A DNA stretch of 7,036 nt from Bacteroidales bacterium (GTDB lineage: Bacteria > Bacteroidota > Bacteroidia > Bacteroidales > JAGOPY01), in assembly GCA_030638325.1 (NCBI GenBank), contig DAOWEV010000121.1:1-7036 (forward strand), in the 5' to 3' direction. Below the pieces are notes generated by a model, which worked only from the letters and a program-made list of their open reading frames with translations, searched no databases and was not told where the DNA came from. Every line of letters starts with the position of its first letter. The first letter of the stretch is position 1. Shown piece by piece: positions 1 to 7,036 of this stretch. The position numbers were made by a program, and so were the translations under genes.

Positions 1-3000
1 ACCAGCTATACTCCTTACGATTACTTTCCGGGTATTATCCGGGCTTACAAACCGGCATATGAGCCGAATTATCCCGCCTGGGGGAAAATGCTATACGATT
101 ATCCGGTGAATTTTAATGATGTTTCCGGGAAGTTCAAAGCGTATATGTTGCACCATAAAAATGAAAAGAATTCTTTGACCCGCTATTTCAGGATTTGGAG
201 CCGGGCCGTGGAATCCTATGTCATGCCTGATGGAAGCATCCTGCTCCCGGACCTCAACGCCTACTACGAGAAACTGATAGATGCCCAACTAACAGCCCGT
301 TACAAGGATAAAGACAGGGATGAATCAAACTGGACTTTCCTCGGGCCTAAGGAAACTTTCTGGCTGAATGAATCGAACTCACCGAGCGATCCCCTGTCCT
401 GTCCCTGGCAGGTGAATATATATTCGTTTGATGTAGCAGCTTCTGATGATGACATCTTATATTGTGGGAGCGAAACAGGATATGTTAATAAAACCACTGA
501 TGCCGGAATGCACTGGCAATTACTGGCGCCAGAATACCCTTTTGGAGGTGGTGTTACGGCCATTGCCATTCATCCTGACAATTCCGATATTGTTTATGCT
601 GCTGCGGGCAACCAGGTACATAAAAGCCTTGACGGCGGATTGAACTGGCTTCCTCTTTTACAAAGTGGAGAATTGTTCTATGCCAATCGCCTGAAGATAG
701 ACGATGATGATCCCCAAAAAATTATTTCTGCATCATCCGGTGGAGTTCATTTGAGCACTGACGATGGCAACACCTGGGCAGAAAAATGGGCCGGCCCCGC
801 CTGGGATGTGGAGATCAAGCCCGATGATCATAACATTATTTATGCACTCAGTAAAAGCGGTGGCAATTTCGCCCTGGTAATTTCGACCGATGGGGGCCAG
901 AGCTTCAGCCTGGAACCTTCTTTTCCATCTTCCATCACCGAGTCGAGCGGGGGCCTGCTGGCGGTGAGCTCCGCCAATCCCAGCCTCCTGTTAATCATCA
1001 TGCTGAGTTCCGATAATACGCCATATCTGTATCAGGGTACTTTGAATAATGGAAACTGGACATGGGATCTGCTTGCAACCGGGCAGACCCCTTCCTTCGG
1101 TATGAACAATGGCCAGGGATTTTTCGACCTGGTACTGGATGTATCCCCCACTGATCCAACTATCATCATGGTGGGAACCACAACGCTTTTTAAGTCTTTG
1201 AATGGAGGCAGCAACTTCACTGCCGTTGGAGGCTATTCCGGTAATTTTAGCATTCATCCTGATATACAGGATATTAAAATGCTCCCCAACGGAAAAACCT
1301 GGGTTTCAACCGATGGAGGAATGAACCTCACTACAGATAATTTTTCATCTCAATTGAATTACTTTGTTCGTGTTAACGGGCTTGTGGGCTCAGATATGTG
1401 GGGTTTCGACCAGGGTTGGAATGAAGACATTGTTGTGGGCGGCAGGTATCATAACGGCAATACTGCCATGGCCGATTTTTACCAACCCAAAGCATTGCGC
1501 ATGGGTGGAGCTGAATCTCCGACAGGTTGGGTGGTGCAGGGCAGAAGCCGGCATGCAGCATTTAATGACCTTGGCAATGGATGGATCCTTCCGCCAACAG
1601 CAGAAGCCGCACCTGAAGGCCGTTTTATCTTCAGCAAATATCCAAATATGGATGAGTATGGTGGACGGCGCGGAAACCTGGTAACGCATCCCAATTATTA
1701 TGGTACCTTTTATCTCGGAGAAGGTGCCGGATTCTGGAAAAGTACCGATATGGGAACATCATATGAGCTGTTGTATACTTTCCCTTATAACGTTCGTTAC
1801 CTGCAAATCAGCTATAGCAATCCTCTTGTCTTGTATGCTGATGTGATCAATAAAGGATTATATAAAAGTGAAGACGGAGGCCTTAGCTGGACCTTAAAAC
1901 CGGCATTATGCAGCAGTCCTTATGGTACGAGTTACTGGAAAGGAAGATTGTTTTTTGCCATCTCCCCATATGATGAAAACCTGATTTACGCCTGTTTGCA
2001 GAATGGTACCTGGTCGGCCGATGTCGGAAAGGTATTCCGTTCGACAGATGGCGGGGACAGCTGGGAGGATTGGACCGGAACGCTTTCGGAGTATACCAAG
2101 TGTATTTGCGTACAGCCTTTTGATAACCAGTCTGAGATCATCTATTTATTTACCACTTCACGGGGTGGGTCTGTGGCTGGAGTTTTTTACCGGACAGAAG
2201 GGATGGGTGACTGGGCTTCTTTTGATACCGACTATCCTGCCGGGATGTCAGTGAACCTGGCCATGCCTTTTTTCAGGGATGGAAAGATAAGGGTTGCAGG
2301 AAGCGCAGGGATATGGGAATCTACGCTAAAGGAACCGGAATTTGAACCCATCATCAACCCATGGGTGGAACGTGCCCATTTCAACTGCATGCTGGACACC
2401 CTTTATTTTGAGGACCACAGCATCATGAACCATGAAGGTGCCAGCTGGACCTGGAGCATCACACCGGAACCGGTATACATTGAAGATGTGAATATGAGAA
2501 ACCCAGGAGTGGTCTTGGGAAATCCCGGCACCTATAGTGTAAGCCTTAGTGTTAATAAGGGAGGAGAGACTTATGTGAAAACCATCCCGGATATGATCAC
2601 CACCACCACCTGCCCTTCAATAGAAGACTGCAGCAATCCTGCTGAACTTCCCAAGGAAATATGGGAATTGCTATATGTTGACAGCGAAGAGGTCAATTAT
2701 CCCGGGCTGGCGATCATGAGTTTTGATAACGACCCTGAAACTATCTGGCATACCAGGTGGAGTACCGGGAGCGATCCATACCCTCATGAGATCCAGGTTG
2801 ACCTGGGCGCCACTTACAGAATTTTCAGCTTTACTTACCTGACCCGGCAGGATGGTGTGAATGGAAGGATCAAAGACTATGAACTATACATCAGCGAAGA
2901 TCAGTTTAGCTGGGGCGAGGCGGTAAGTAGCGGGGCTTTTGAAAATACATCATCTCCTCAAAGTATCGACTTCCCTGAAGGGATCATTGGGAAATATTTC

Positions 3001-3351
3001 CGCCTGCTGGCTCTTTCAGAGGTAAATGGAAATGCATGGGCCTCGGCAGCAGAATTCACCATGGTGGGATGCACTGATCTTATTTATGGCACCTTTCCTG
3101 AATATACAAGGCAGGAAATCAAGGCGTTTCCTGTTCCTGGCGATGGACAGGTTTACCTTTCTCTGCCTTCCGGATCTTCTTTCATTTACCATATCTTTAA
3201 TACCATGGGGCAGGTCTGCGGACAAGGAAACATCGGGGAAGCAAGTGAAAATCATTACTTTGATCTGAGATCATATAAACCCGGGGTCTATTTTATTCAG
3301 CTTCGGGATGCCCGGGGTATAGTGTATAATGTGAAAGTAGTCAAAGAATAG
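1..3351 (+). CDS. Asp-box beta-propeller / PKD / discoidin surface protein with T9SS type A sorting domain (5' end outside window)
   Basis: The frame is open from base 1, so the ATG at 88 is probably internal; 1116 codons are visible. Asp-box motifs (S/T-x-D-x-G-x-x-W/F) recur, for example KTTDAGMHW (490-516), KSLDGGLNW (622-648), LSTDDGNTW (751-777), KSLNGGSNF (1192-1218), KSTDMGTSY (1738-1764), KSEDGGLSW (1864-1890) and RSTDGGDSW (2038-2064), which indicates sortilin/BNR-type propeller blades. A PKD-like stretch follows (about 2368-2620, ending in GTYSVSLSVNKGGETYVKTI), then a discoidin/F5-8 type C domain (about 2647-3069, with DNDPETIWHTRW and EIQVDLGA). The C-terminus (about 3103-3348) has the T9SS type A pattern: FPVPGDGQVYLSL, FNTMGQV, LRSYKPGVYFIQL and a basic end VKVVKE. 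The family is exported by the Sec and type IX systems and anchored at or released from the cell surface. The discoidin domain suggests glycan or surface binding; no catalytic domain is visible. No signal peptide can be seen because the N-terminus is missing. The last codons coincide with a suspicious junction (see findings). Confidence 0.92.
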   Translation, partial: TSYTPYDYFPGIIRAYKPAYEPNYPAWGKMLYDYPVNFNDVSGKFKAYMLHHKNEKNSLTRYFRIWSRAVESYVMPDGSILLPDLNAYYEKLIDAQLTARYKDKDRDESNWTFLGPKETFWLNESNSPSDPLSCPWQVNIYSFDVAASDDDILYCGSETGYVNKTTDAGMHWQLLAPEYPFGGGVTAIAIHPDNSDIVYAAAGNQVHKSLDGGLNWLPLLQSGELFYANRLKIDDDDPQKIISASSGGVHLSTDDGNTWAEKWAGPAWDVEIKPDDHNIIYALSKSGGNFALVISTDGGQSFSLEPSFPSSITESSGGLLAVSSANPSLLLIIMLSSDNTPYLYQGTLNNGNWTWDLLATGQTPSFGMNNGQGFFDLVLDVSPTDPTIIMVGTTTLFKSLNGGSNFTAVGGYSGNFSIHPDIQDIKMLPNGKTWVSTDGGMNLTTDNFSSQLNYFVRVNGLVGSDMWGFDQGWNEDIVVGGRYHNGNTAMADFYQPKALRMGGAESPTGWVVQGRSRHAAFNDLGNGWILPPTAEAAPEGRFIFSKYPNMDEYGGRRGNLVTHPNYYGTFYLGEGAGFWKSTDMGTSYELLYTFPYNVRYLQISYSNPLVLYADVINKGLYKSEDGGLSWTLKPALCSSPYGTSYWKGRLFFAISPYDENLIYACLQNGTWSADVGKVFRSTDGGDSWEDWTGTLSEYTKCICVQPFDNQSEIIYLFTTSRGGSVAGVFYRTEGMGDWASFDTDYPAGMSVNLAMPFFRDGKIRVAGSAGIWESTLKEPEFEPIINPWVERAHFNCMLDTLYFEDHSIMNHEGASWTWSITPEPVYIEDVNMRNPGVVLGNPGTYSVSLSVNKGGETYVKTIPDMITTTTCPSIEDCSNPAELPKEIWELLYVDSEEVNYPGLAIMSFDNDPETIWHTRWSTGSDPYPHEIQVDLGATYRIFSFTYLTRQDGVNGRIKDYELYISEDQFSWGEAVSSGAFENTSSPQSIDFPEGIIGKYFRLLALSEVNGNAWASAAEFTMVGCTDLIYGTFPEYTRQEIKAFPVPGDGQVYLSLPSGSSFIYHIFNTMGQVCGQGNIGEASENHYFDLRSYKPGVYFIQLRDARGIVYNVKVVKE

Positions 3352-4847
3352 GTGTTGTTTCCAACATCCACAGCGATAACGGCATTTTCGGGTGTGATCC
3401 TGTTCATGGCATCAAAAACCGCAATAGAACTTATTCCCCTGTCATGATCATCCTTTAGCCTGTTCAATTTTTCCTTTCTCCAGATTTTCCATCGGGCAGC
3501 AACTTCTATACGTTGATCTAGGGTATCCGTTTTACCTTTTACCGCATCGGACAATAGTTTTGCAGTAATCCCAACTTCACCCCAGAGGGCTACATCCACC
3601 TTATGGAATTTACTCAATGCCATCGGATCAAAGTCGACCTGGATAATTGGTTTTTTAGGGGTGATGCCTGTATGGTTCGAAAATGATGCCCCAAAAACGA
3701 TCAGCAGGTCACTTTCATTCATAAACCAGGAAGCAATGGGGGTACCGCTTCTGCCCAGCACACCACATCCCAGCGGGTGGTTGTCGGGAATCAGTCCCTT
3801 TCCTTTAAATGTTGTAATCACGGGGGCATTCATACCCTCTGCAAATTTGATGATGCTGCCGATGCTGAATTTCGCCCCATGGCCAACAATAATAACCGGT
3901 CGTGTAGATTCTCGTATTAAATAGATTGCCTTATTTACCATTTCTTCCGGCGGAGAAATGGTGAATGGCGTAATTCGTCCTTCAGGGGTTTGTGCTTCTT
4001 CGTTTTCAGGTCTGACAGTAAACTGGACTTCATCGGGGAAAGTAATATGAGAAACCTGCCTGTTGATGATGGCATGTTTTATGGCCCGGGTCATCAATTC
4101 GGAATGTTTACTATGTTCCTGAACGGCATGATTAAAGTCAGCCACCGTTTGAAATGCTTTTACCAGGTCTACTTCCTGAAAAGCTCCTGTACCCAGCACC
4201 TGCGTATCGACCTGTCCTGATAATGCCAGCAATGGAACCCGGTCAACTTTGGCATCCCACATTCCGGTGAACATATTGGTAGCGCCCGGACCTGCAATAC
4301 CAAAACAGGCAGCCGGTTTGCCTGTTAATTTTGCATATCCGCTGGCCGCAAATGCTGCGGCGCCTTCGTGCCTGATCCCGAAATATTGTAATTTCCCTTT
4401 TTCTTCCAACCTCCGCATGGCATCGGCCACACCAAGATTACTATGTCCAACCATCCCAAAAACAGTATCTACGCCCCAGTTGACCATGGTTTCCATCATC
4501 ACATCCGAAATGGTTGGCTGGTGAGGTTCTTCTTCCATAAGGCCAACATAGATGGCTCCATTTTCTTCTTTTACCTCATAAGGTTCAACACCATCATCAA
4601 AACCCGGAGCTTTTCCAGTGCAGGGGTGGTAATCCCAGCCATGCCAGGGGCAGCGAAGGATCCCGTTTTCAATACTTCCTTCCCCAAGAGGGCCTCCCTG
4701 GTGGGGGCAACTGTTGTCAAGGGCACAAATCTTACCCTCAAAATGGGAAAGTGCAATTTGCTTGTGTCCGGCAGTAACTGTCATTACCCGGTTTTCGGGC
4801 AATTCTTCTTTTTTATCTAATACTTTGTACCAATTCAGTTTTTTCAT
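3297..4847 (-). CDS. Rieske [2Fe-2S] / ThDP-dependent enzyme fusion (pyruvate oxidase or acetolactate synthase-like), C-terminally truncated
   Basis: This 516-codon frame encodes two fused modules. Residues 1-105 are a Rieske domain with both cluster motifs, C47-P-H49 and C66-P-W-H69, 16 residues apart. The bc1-type disulfide cysteines are absent, so it resembles soluble ferredoxin-type Rieske domains. Residues about 112-275 are the N-terminal pyrimidine-binding domain of ThDP enzymes, with RHEGAAAFAASGYAKLTG (E161 is the expected cofactor-activating glutamate) and GIAGPGATN. Residues about 300-435 are the central domain (RPVIIVGHGAK, IIQVDFDP), closest in feel to PoxB-like enzymes. The C-terminal diphosphate-binding domain is only begun (NAVIAVDVGNNTYS, residues 488-501). 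The last 15 or so codons are antisense to the T9SS gene, so roughly 150 residues including the GDG...N Mg/ThDP motif are missing. As it stands the protein should be inactive. The start is 12 bases after the stop of the upstream gene, which implies an operon. The exact substrate cannot be told. Confidence 0.85.
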   Translation of the reverse strand: MKKLNWYKVLDKKEELPENRVMTVTAGHKQIALSHFEGKICALDNSCPHQGGPLGEGSIENGILRCPWHGWDYHPCTGKAPGFDDGVEPYEVKEENGAIYVGLMEEEPHQPTISDVMMETMVNWGVDTVFGMVGHSNLGVADAMRRLEEKGKLQYFGIRHEGAAAFAASGYAKLTGKPAACFGIAGPGATNMFTGMWDAKVDRVPLLALSGQVDTQVLGTGAFQEVDLVKAFQTVADFNHAVQEHSKHSELMTRAIKHAIINRQVSHITFPDEVQFTVRPENEEAQTPEGRITPFTISPPEEMVNKAIYLIRESTRPVIIVGHGAKFSIGSIIKFAEGMNAPVITTFKGKGLIPDNHPLGCGVLGRSGTPIASWFMNESDLLIVFGASFSNHTGITPKKPIIQVDFDPMALSKFHKVDVALWGEVGITAKLLSDAVKGKTDTLDQRIEVAARWKIWRKEKLNRLKDDHDRGISSIAVFDAMNRITPENAVIAVDVGNNTYSLTTFTLYTIPRASRS

Positions 4848-4859
4848 ACAGCTTATTTT

Positions 4860-5717
4860 TTACCGGTTCATTAAAATATCAATACCCTGGTGAAAAAAAG
4901 ACTCTACAAGGTCAAATTGTTTTTCAGCTGAATCTTGTTGTTGGATTTCCGAATGTTTTAATACTGCTCCATTCCAGTCAGGCATCATCCATTTCCCGGC
5001 TTTTGATGCGGGCAGGGTTTTTAAGCCCTCATCAGGTTTTTCAGACCAAAAGCTCAGGTAATAATAAGGCTCGTTCATCATGCTGTCAGGAATAGCCCAG
5101 CCCAATCCGATTGACTTTGATAGTTCCCCTTTTTCATTGTGAGCAACAGCAATAAAAGTCCCGGTATCGAAATGATGAGGCCAAACCCTTACAGGAAAGG
5201 CATTGGGATATAGGGTGACTAAATTATTCATTATCAACGCTGCATTGTGCCGATAATAAGTGTTCTCCTGAAAGAGCGCCCGGTCTTCTATTGAAAAGGA
5301 TGAACCGGAATCCAACTTGTGAACGGGAATTTCATAATGCAATTCATTTTTAAATTTCGAGACATCTATACCCAAATTTTCAAGCTTTTCTTTTATTTCT
5401 TTATAGATCTGCCCTTTGGATTTGCCAACTAATGAGGTCTCATTTTTGCAGTTCCCCACTTGATCAATAAAACATAGTTTTAAGTCAGTTAATTGCAAAG
5501 CAAGGCGCATTCCATTTATAAGCTCATTACCTGCCAATAATCCCTGATCAGGAAGGTATTGCATATTGGTATTGCTGTCATCGGGCTGTTGGGGGATCAA
5601 ATGACGCCCGACTAAAGCAATAAACTGTGCCGCATGATGTTGCTGTTGCAGGGCATCTTGCAAATCCTGGTTAAAAGCCAGTGTCAGAGGCTTCCATTCT
5701 TTATTTGAAGTATTCAT
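4860..5717 (-). CDS. DUF5996-like conserved protein, function unknown
   Basis: A protein of 285 residues from the chosen ATG at 5717, with no signal peptide or membrane segment, so probably cytosolic. Several features recall DUF5996 proteins: a segment about loading and length (GKSKGQIYKEIKEKLENLGIDV), an acidic/aromatic stretch ending in YRHNAALIMNNLV, then the motif WPHHFD (residues 179-184) and a glycine/proline block IGLGWAIPD...EPYYYLSFW. This is recognition from memory and the relation is probably distant. The frame stays open up to an ATG at 5801, but that extension would translate a 7-base repeat tract (MFCLRSSDFGLRTST...), so 5717 (MNTSNKEWKPL) is preferred; 5738 is a second alternative. 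The A-rich AAAAG lies about 8 bases before the 5717 start. It lies 179 bases downstream of egtD and 12 bases upstream of the Rieske/ThDP gene, on the same strand. Its biochemical role is unknown. Confidence 0.75.
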   Translation of the reverse strand: MNTSNKEWKPLTLAFNQDLQDALQQQHHAAQFIALVGRHLIPQQPDDSNTNMQYLPDQGLLAGNELINGMRLALQLTDLKLCFIDQVGNCKNETSLVGKSKGQIYKEIKEKLENLGIDVSKFKNELHYEIPVHKLDSGSSFSIEDRALFQENTYYRHNAALIMNNLVTLYPNAFPVRVWPHHFDTGTFIAVAHNEKGELSKSIGLGWAIPDSMMNEPYYYLSFWSEKPDEGLKTLPASKAGKWMMPDWNGAVLKHSEIQQQDSAEKQFDLVESFFHQGIDILMNR

Positions 5718-5760
5718 ATTTAACTTTTGTATTAACATTCTCTTAGTGGAAAAGGCTGTT

Positions 5761-5873
5761 GAAGTCCGAAGACCGAAGTCGGAAGACCGGAGACAGAACA
5801 ATCAACCATCAACTGTCAACTGCCAACTCAGGCTTCGGACTCCGGTCTTCCGACTTCCGTCTTTCCATCTCCA
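5761..5873. repeat. Composite 7-base-period intergenic repeat with an inverted repeat
   Basis: Three blocks share a 7-base period. The left block is gaagtcc, gaagacc, gaagtcg, gaagacc, ggagaca (5761-5795). The middle block is atcaacc, atcaact, gtcaact, gccaact (5801-5828). The right block is gcttcgg, actccgg, tcttccg, acttccg, tctttcc, atctcca (5832-5873) and is largely the reverse complement of the left one. Bases 5771-5792 pair with 5840-5861 at 21 of 22 positions, separated by 47 bases. The region lies between egtD and the next gene of the same strand. It looks like a dispersed intergenic element rather than a gene. Confidence 0.8.
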
Positions 5874-5896
5874 TTCCAGATTGCTTTCATTATATT

Positions 5897-6859
5897 CTAT
5901 TTTAATTTCCATAATGAATTCATAAAGAATTGTCGCTTGTCATAGAAGTTCCTGACAATTTCAAAGCCGGATTTACCTGCCAGGTCCGTTATCATCTCCA
6001 CATCATACTTTTGTGATATCTCCATTAAAATAGATTCTCCTTCTTCAAATGAAATGGCTTTGTTCAAATCATGAATTTCCACCTTTTGTTTTTTAAGGCT
6101 TATCAGCTTGCTTTTTGCCGTACCGCTTTGTGGATCATAAACTTCGTGATGTCTGAAGTTGTGTAAAATGAAATTAGCGTTCAGTTCATTGTTAATTCTT
6201 TGCATCAGATTTAAATTAAAAGCCGCGGTGTGGCCATGAGGATCATTATAGGCTTTCAGAATGATGTCCGGGTCTTTTTTCAGGTCGAAGCCGATGAAAA
6301 GTAAATCTCCGGAATGCATTACCGATTTTAATTTATTCAACAAATTCAATGTTTCGCTTTCATTGAAGTTGCCGATATTTGACCCGAGGAATAATAAAAT
6401 CTTTTTTGTTTGATCGTACCGGTTAATTTCTTCCATTAAACGGAAGTAATCACCCACCTTGCCATTTATTCTTATGCCGGGAAATTCTCGTTCCAGATCA
6501 ATCACTAAATTCTTGATGGTTTCTTCAGAAATATCAATAGGAGTGTATTCAAAAAAGGCATTTTGATCATGAAAACAGGATAACAGAACTTTGGTTTTTA
6601 AACCGTCACCGGCGCCCAGTTCAATCAAATTACATGGAGTATCCTTTTCAGTAAAAGCCGAAAAAATTTCCTGTTTTTTGGTTTCAAAAATTTCGAGTTC
6701 GCAATCGGTAAGGTAATATTCGGGCATTTGCATGATATCCTGGAATATCCTGCTTCCTTTTGTATCGTAAAAATATTTAGATGATAAATACTTAGGGCTT
6801 GCTGACAAGCCTTCCAGTGTGTCTTTTGCAAATTCGGTTAGTGTTGCTACCTCTATCAT
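5897..6859 (-). CDS. egtD: L-histidine N-alpha-methyltransferase (EgtD)
   Basis: A 320-residue SAM-dependent methyltransferase, a normal length for EgtD, which trimethylates the alpha-amino group of histidine to hercynine, the first step of ergothioneine synthesis in the cytosol. The N-terminal signature SKYFYDTKGSRIFQDI...PEYYLTDCE (residues 27-54) is typical. The SAM-binding glycine loop is ELGAGDG (80-86). FLGSNIGNF (157-165) holds N164, and AYNDPHGHTAAFNLNL (203-218) holds Y204. MEISQKYD (279-286) holds the E-x-S pair (E280, S282). In the characterised mycobacterial enzyme the equivalent Asn, Tyr, Glu and Ser bind the histidine substrate, so specificity appears retained. The start at 6859 fits the family's N-terminus; the leader TTAATTCATTAATT has no Shine-Dalgarno sequence. 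No EgtB sulfoxide synthase is visible. It is the first complete minus-strand gene after a 116-base gap that carries an 11-base tandem array. Confidence 0.94.
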   Translation of the reverse strand: MIEVATLTEFAKDTLEGLSASPKYLSSKYFYDTKGSRIFQDIMQMPEYYLTDCELEIFETKKQEIFSAFTEKDTPCNLIELGAGDGLKTKVLLSCFHDQNAFFEYTPIDISEETIKNLVIDLEREFPGIRINGKVGDYFRLMEEINRYDQTKKILLFLGSNIGNFNESETLNLLNKLKSVMHSGDLLFIGFDLKKDPDIILKAYNDPHGHTAAFNLNLMQRINNELNANFILHNFRHHEVYDPQSGTAKSKLISLKKQKVEIHDLNKAISFEEGESILMEISQKYDVEMITDLAGKSGFEIVRNFYDKRQFFMNSLWKLK

Positions 6860-6903
6860 AATTAATGAATTAAGAGATACTTATTTAGGTGATTGTTAAA
6901 TTA

Positions 6904-6958
6904 GTCATTCGGTTGTCATTCGGTTGTCATTCGGTTGTCATTCAGTAATCATTTAATA
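6904..6958. repeat. Tandem 11-base repeat upstream of egtD
   Basis: The unit gtcattcggtt occurs three times without change (6904-6914, 6915-6925, 6926-6936) and is followed by two degenerate copies, gtcattcagta (6937-6947) and atcatttaata (6948-6958). The array ends 44 bases before the egtD start codon, inside the gap between egtD and the upstream gene. The period is close to one helical turn, so identical bases face the same side of the DNA. This would suit cooperative protein binding, but slippage without function is equally possible. Confidence 0.8.
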
Positions 6959-6975
6959 ATCAGTCGAGGTGCAAA

Positions 6976-7036
6976 TTACAATTCACCAGGCACTCCGGTT
7001 TCGTAAGGATTTTCAGGATCGTTACTCCATTCGAAC
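6976..7036 (-). CDS. C-terminal end of an unidentified protein (start beyond the right edge)
   Basis: On the minus strand one frame reads FEWSNDPENPYETGVPGEL and then TAA at 6976-6978, with no stop back to the window edge. Only 19 residues are visible and I do not recognise the family. Its position just upstream of egtD on the same strand makes an ergothioneine-related partner conceivable, but nothing in the tail shows that. Support is the open frame, the plausible hydrophilic C-terminus and the change to AT-rich repetitive sequence right after the stop. Confidence 0.5.
   Translation of the reverse strand, partial: FEWSNDPENPYETGVPGEL

Noticed and set aside
1364..1694. Several overlapping 70-106 codon frames on both strands
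   Set aside because: They lie inside the Asp-box protein, whose own frame is continuous and shows domain motifs. The others are low-complexity shadows.
4443..4820. 125-codon plus-strand open frame
   Set aside because: It lies wholly antisense to the well-supported Rieske domain and ThDP N-terminal domain and has no recognisable motifs.
5771..5861. Inverted repeat as an intrinsic terminator after egtD
   Set aside because: The loop is 47 bases long and neither strand has a run of T directly after the stem, so it does not fit a rho-independent terminator.
6860..6903. Bacteroidota-type promoter (TAnnTTTG with upstream TTTG) before egtD
   Set aside because: The minus strand contains only weak look-alikes such as TATCTCTT. 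No pair with proper spacing is convincing, so no promoter was called.
6904..6958. CRISPR-like array
   Set aside because: The 11-base units are directly adjacent with no spacers, so this is a simple tandem repeat.

Overview
The window looks like a piece of a Bacteroidota genome. The main reason is the large surface protein on the left, which ends in a type IX secretion (Por) sorting domain, a system confined to that phylum. Weak or absent Shine-Dalgarno sequences and AT-rich gene starts agree with this. The two halves differ slightly in composition: the left gene is visibly more GC-rich than the egtD end.

Layout. Bases 1-3351 (+) hold the 3' part of a very large secreted protein: Asp-box (BNR/sortilin-like) beta-propeller repeats, a PKD-like domain, a discoidin (F5/8 C) domain and a T9SS type A sorting signal. 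Its true start lies left of the window. From about 3297 to the right edge every gene is on the minus strand. Read in the direction of transcription they are: the last 19 codons of an unidentified gene (6976-7036), egtD for histidine N-alpha-trimethylation (5897-6859), a cytosolic protein that resembles DUF5996 proteins (4860-5717), and a Rieske/ThDP-enzyme fusion (3297-4847) that starts 12 bases after the previous stop.

Function. EgtD makes hercynine, the first intermediate of ergothioneine, and its histidine-binding residues are intact. The Rieske/ThDP fusion looks like a pyruvate-oxidase/acetolactate-synthase relative with its own [2Fe-2S] domain. Its reading frame runs into the antisense of the T9SS gene just where the ThDP-binding C-terminal domain should begin, so the catalytic cofactor-binding third is missing. 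This abrupt junction at about 3345-3353 is either a genuine rearrangement that killed the enzyme or an assembly chimera.

Non-coding structure. Two repeat regions stand out. Between egtD and the DUF5996-like gene, 5761-5873 consists of three blocks with 7-base periodicity, two of which form a 22-bp inverted repeat with one mismatch. Upstream of egtD, 6904-6958 is a tandem array of 11-base units. I see no RNA genes, CRISPR arrays, transposases or convincing terminators, and no gene-free stretch exceeds 300 bases.
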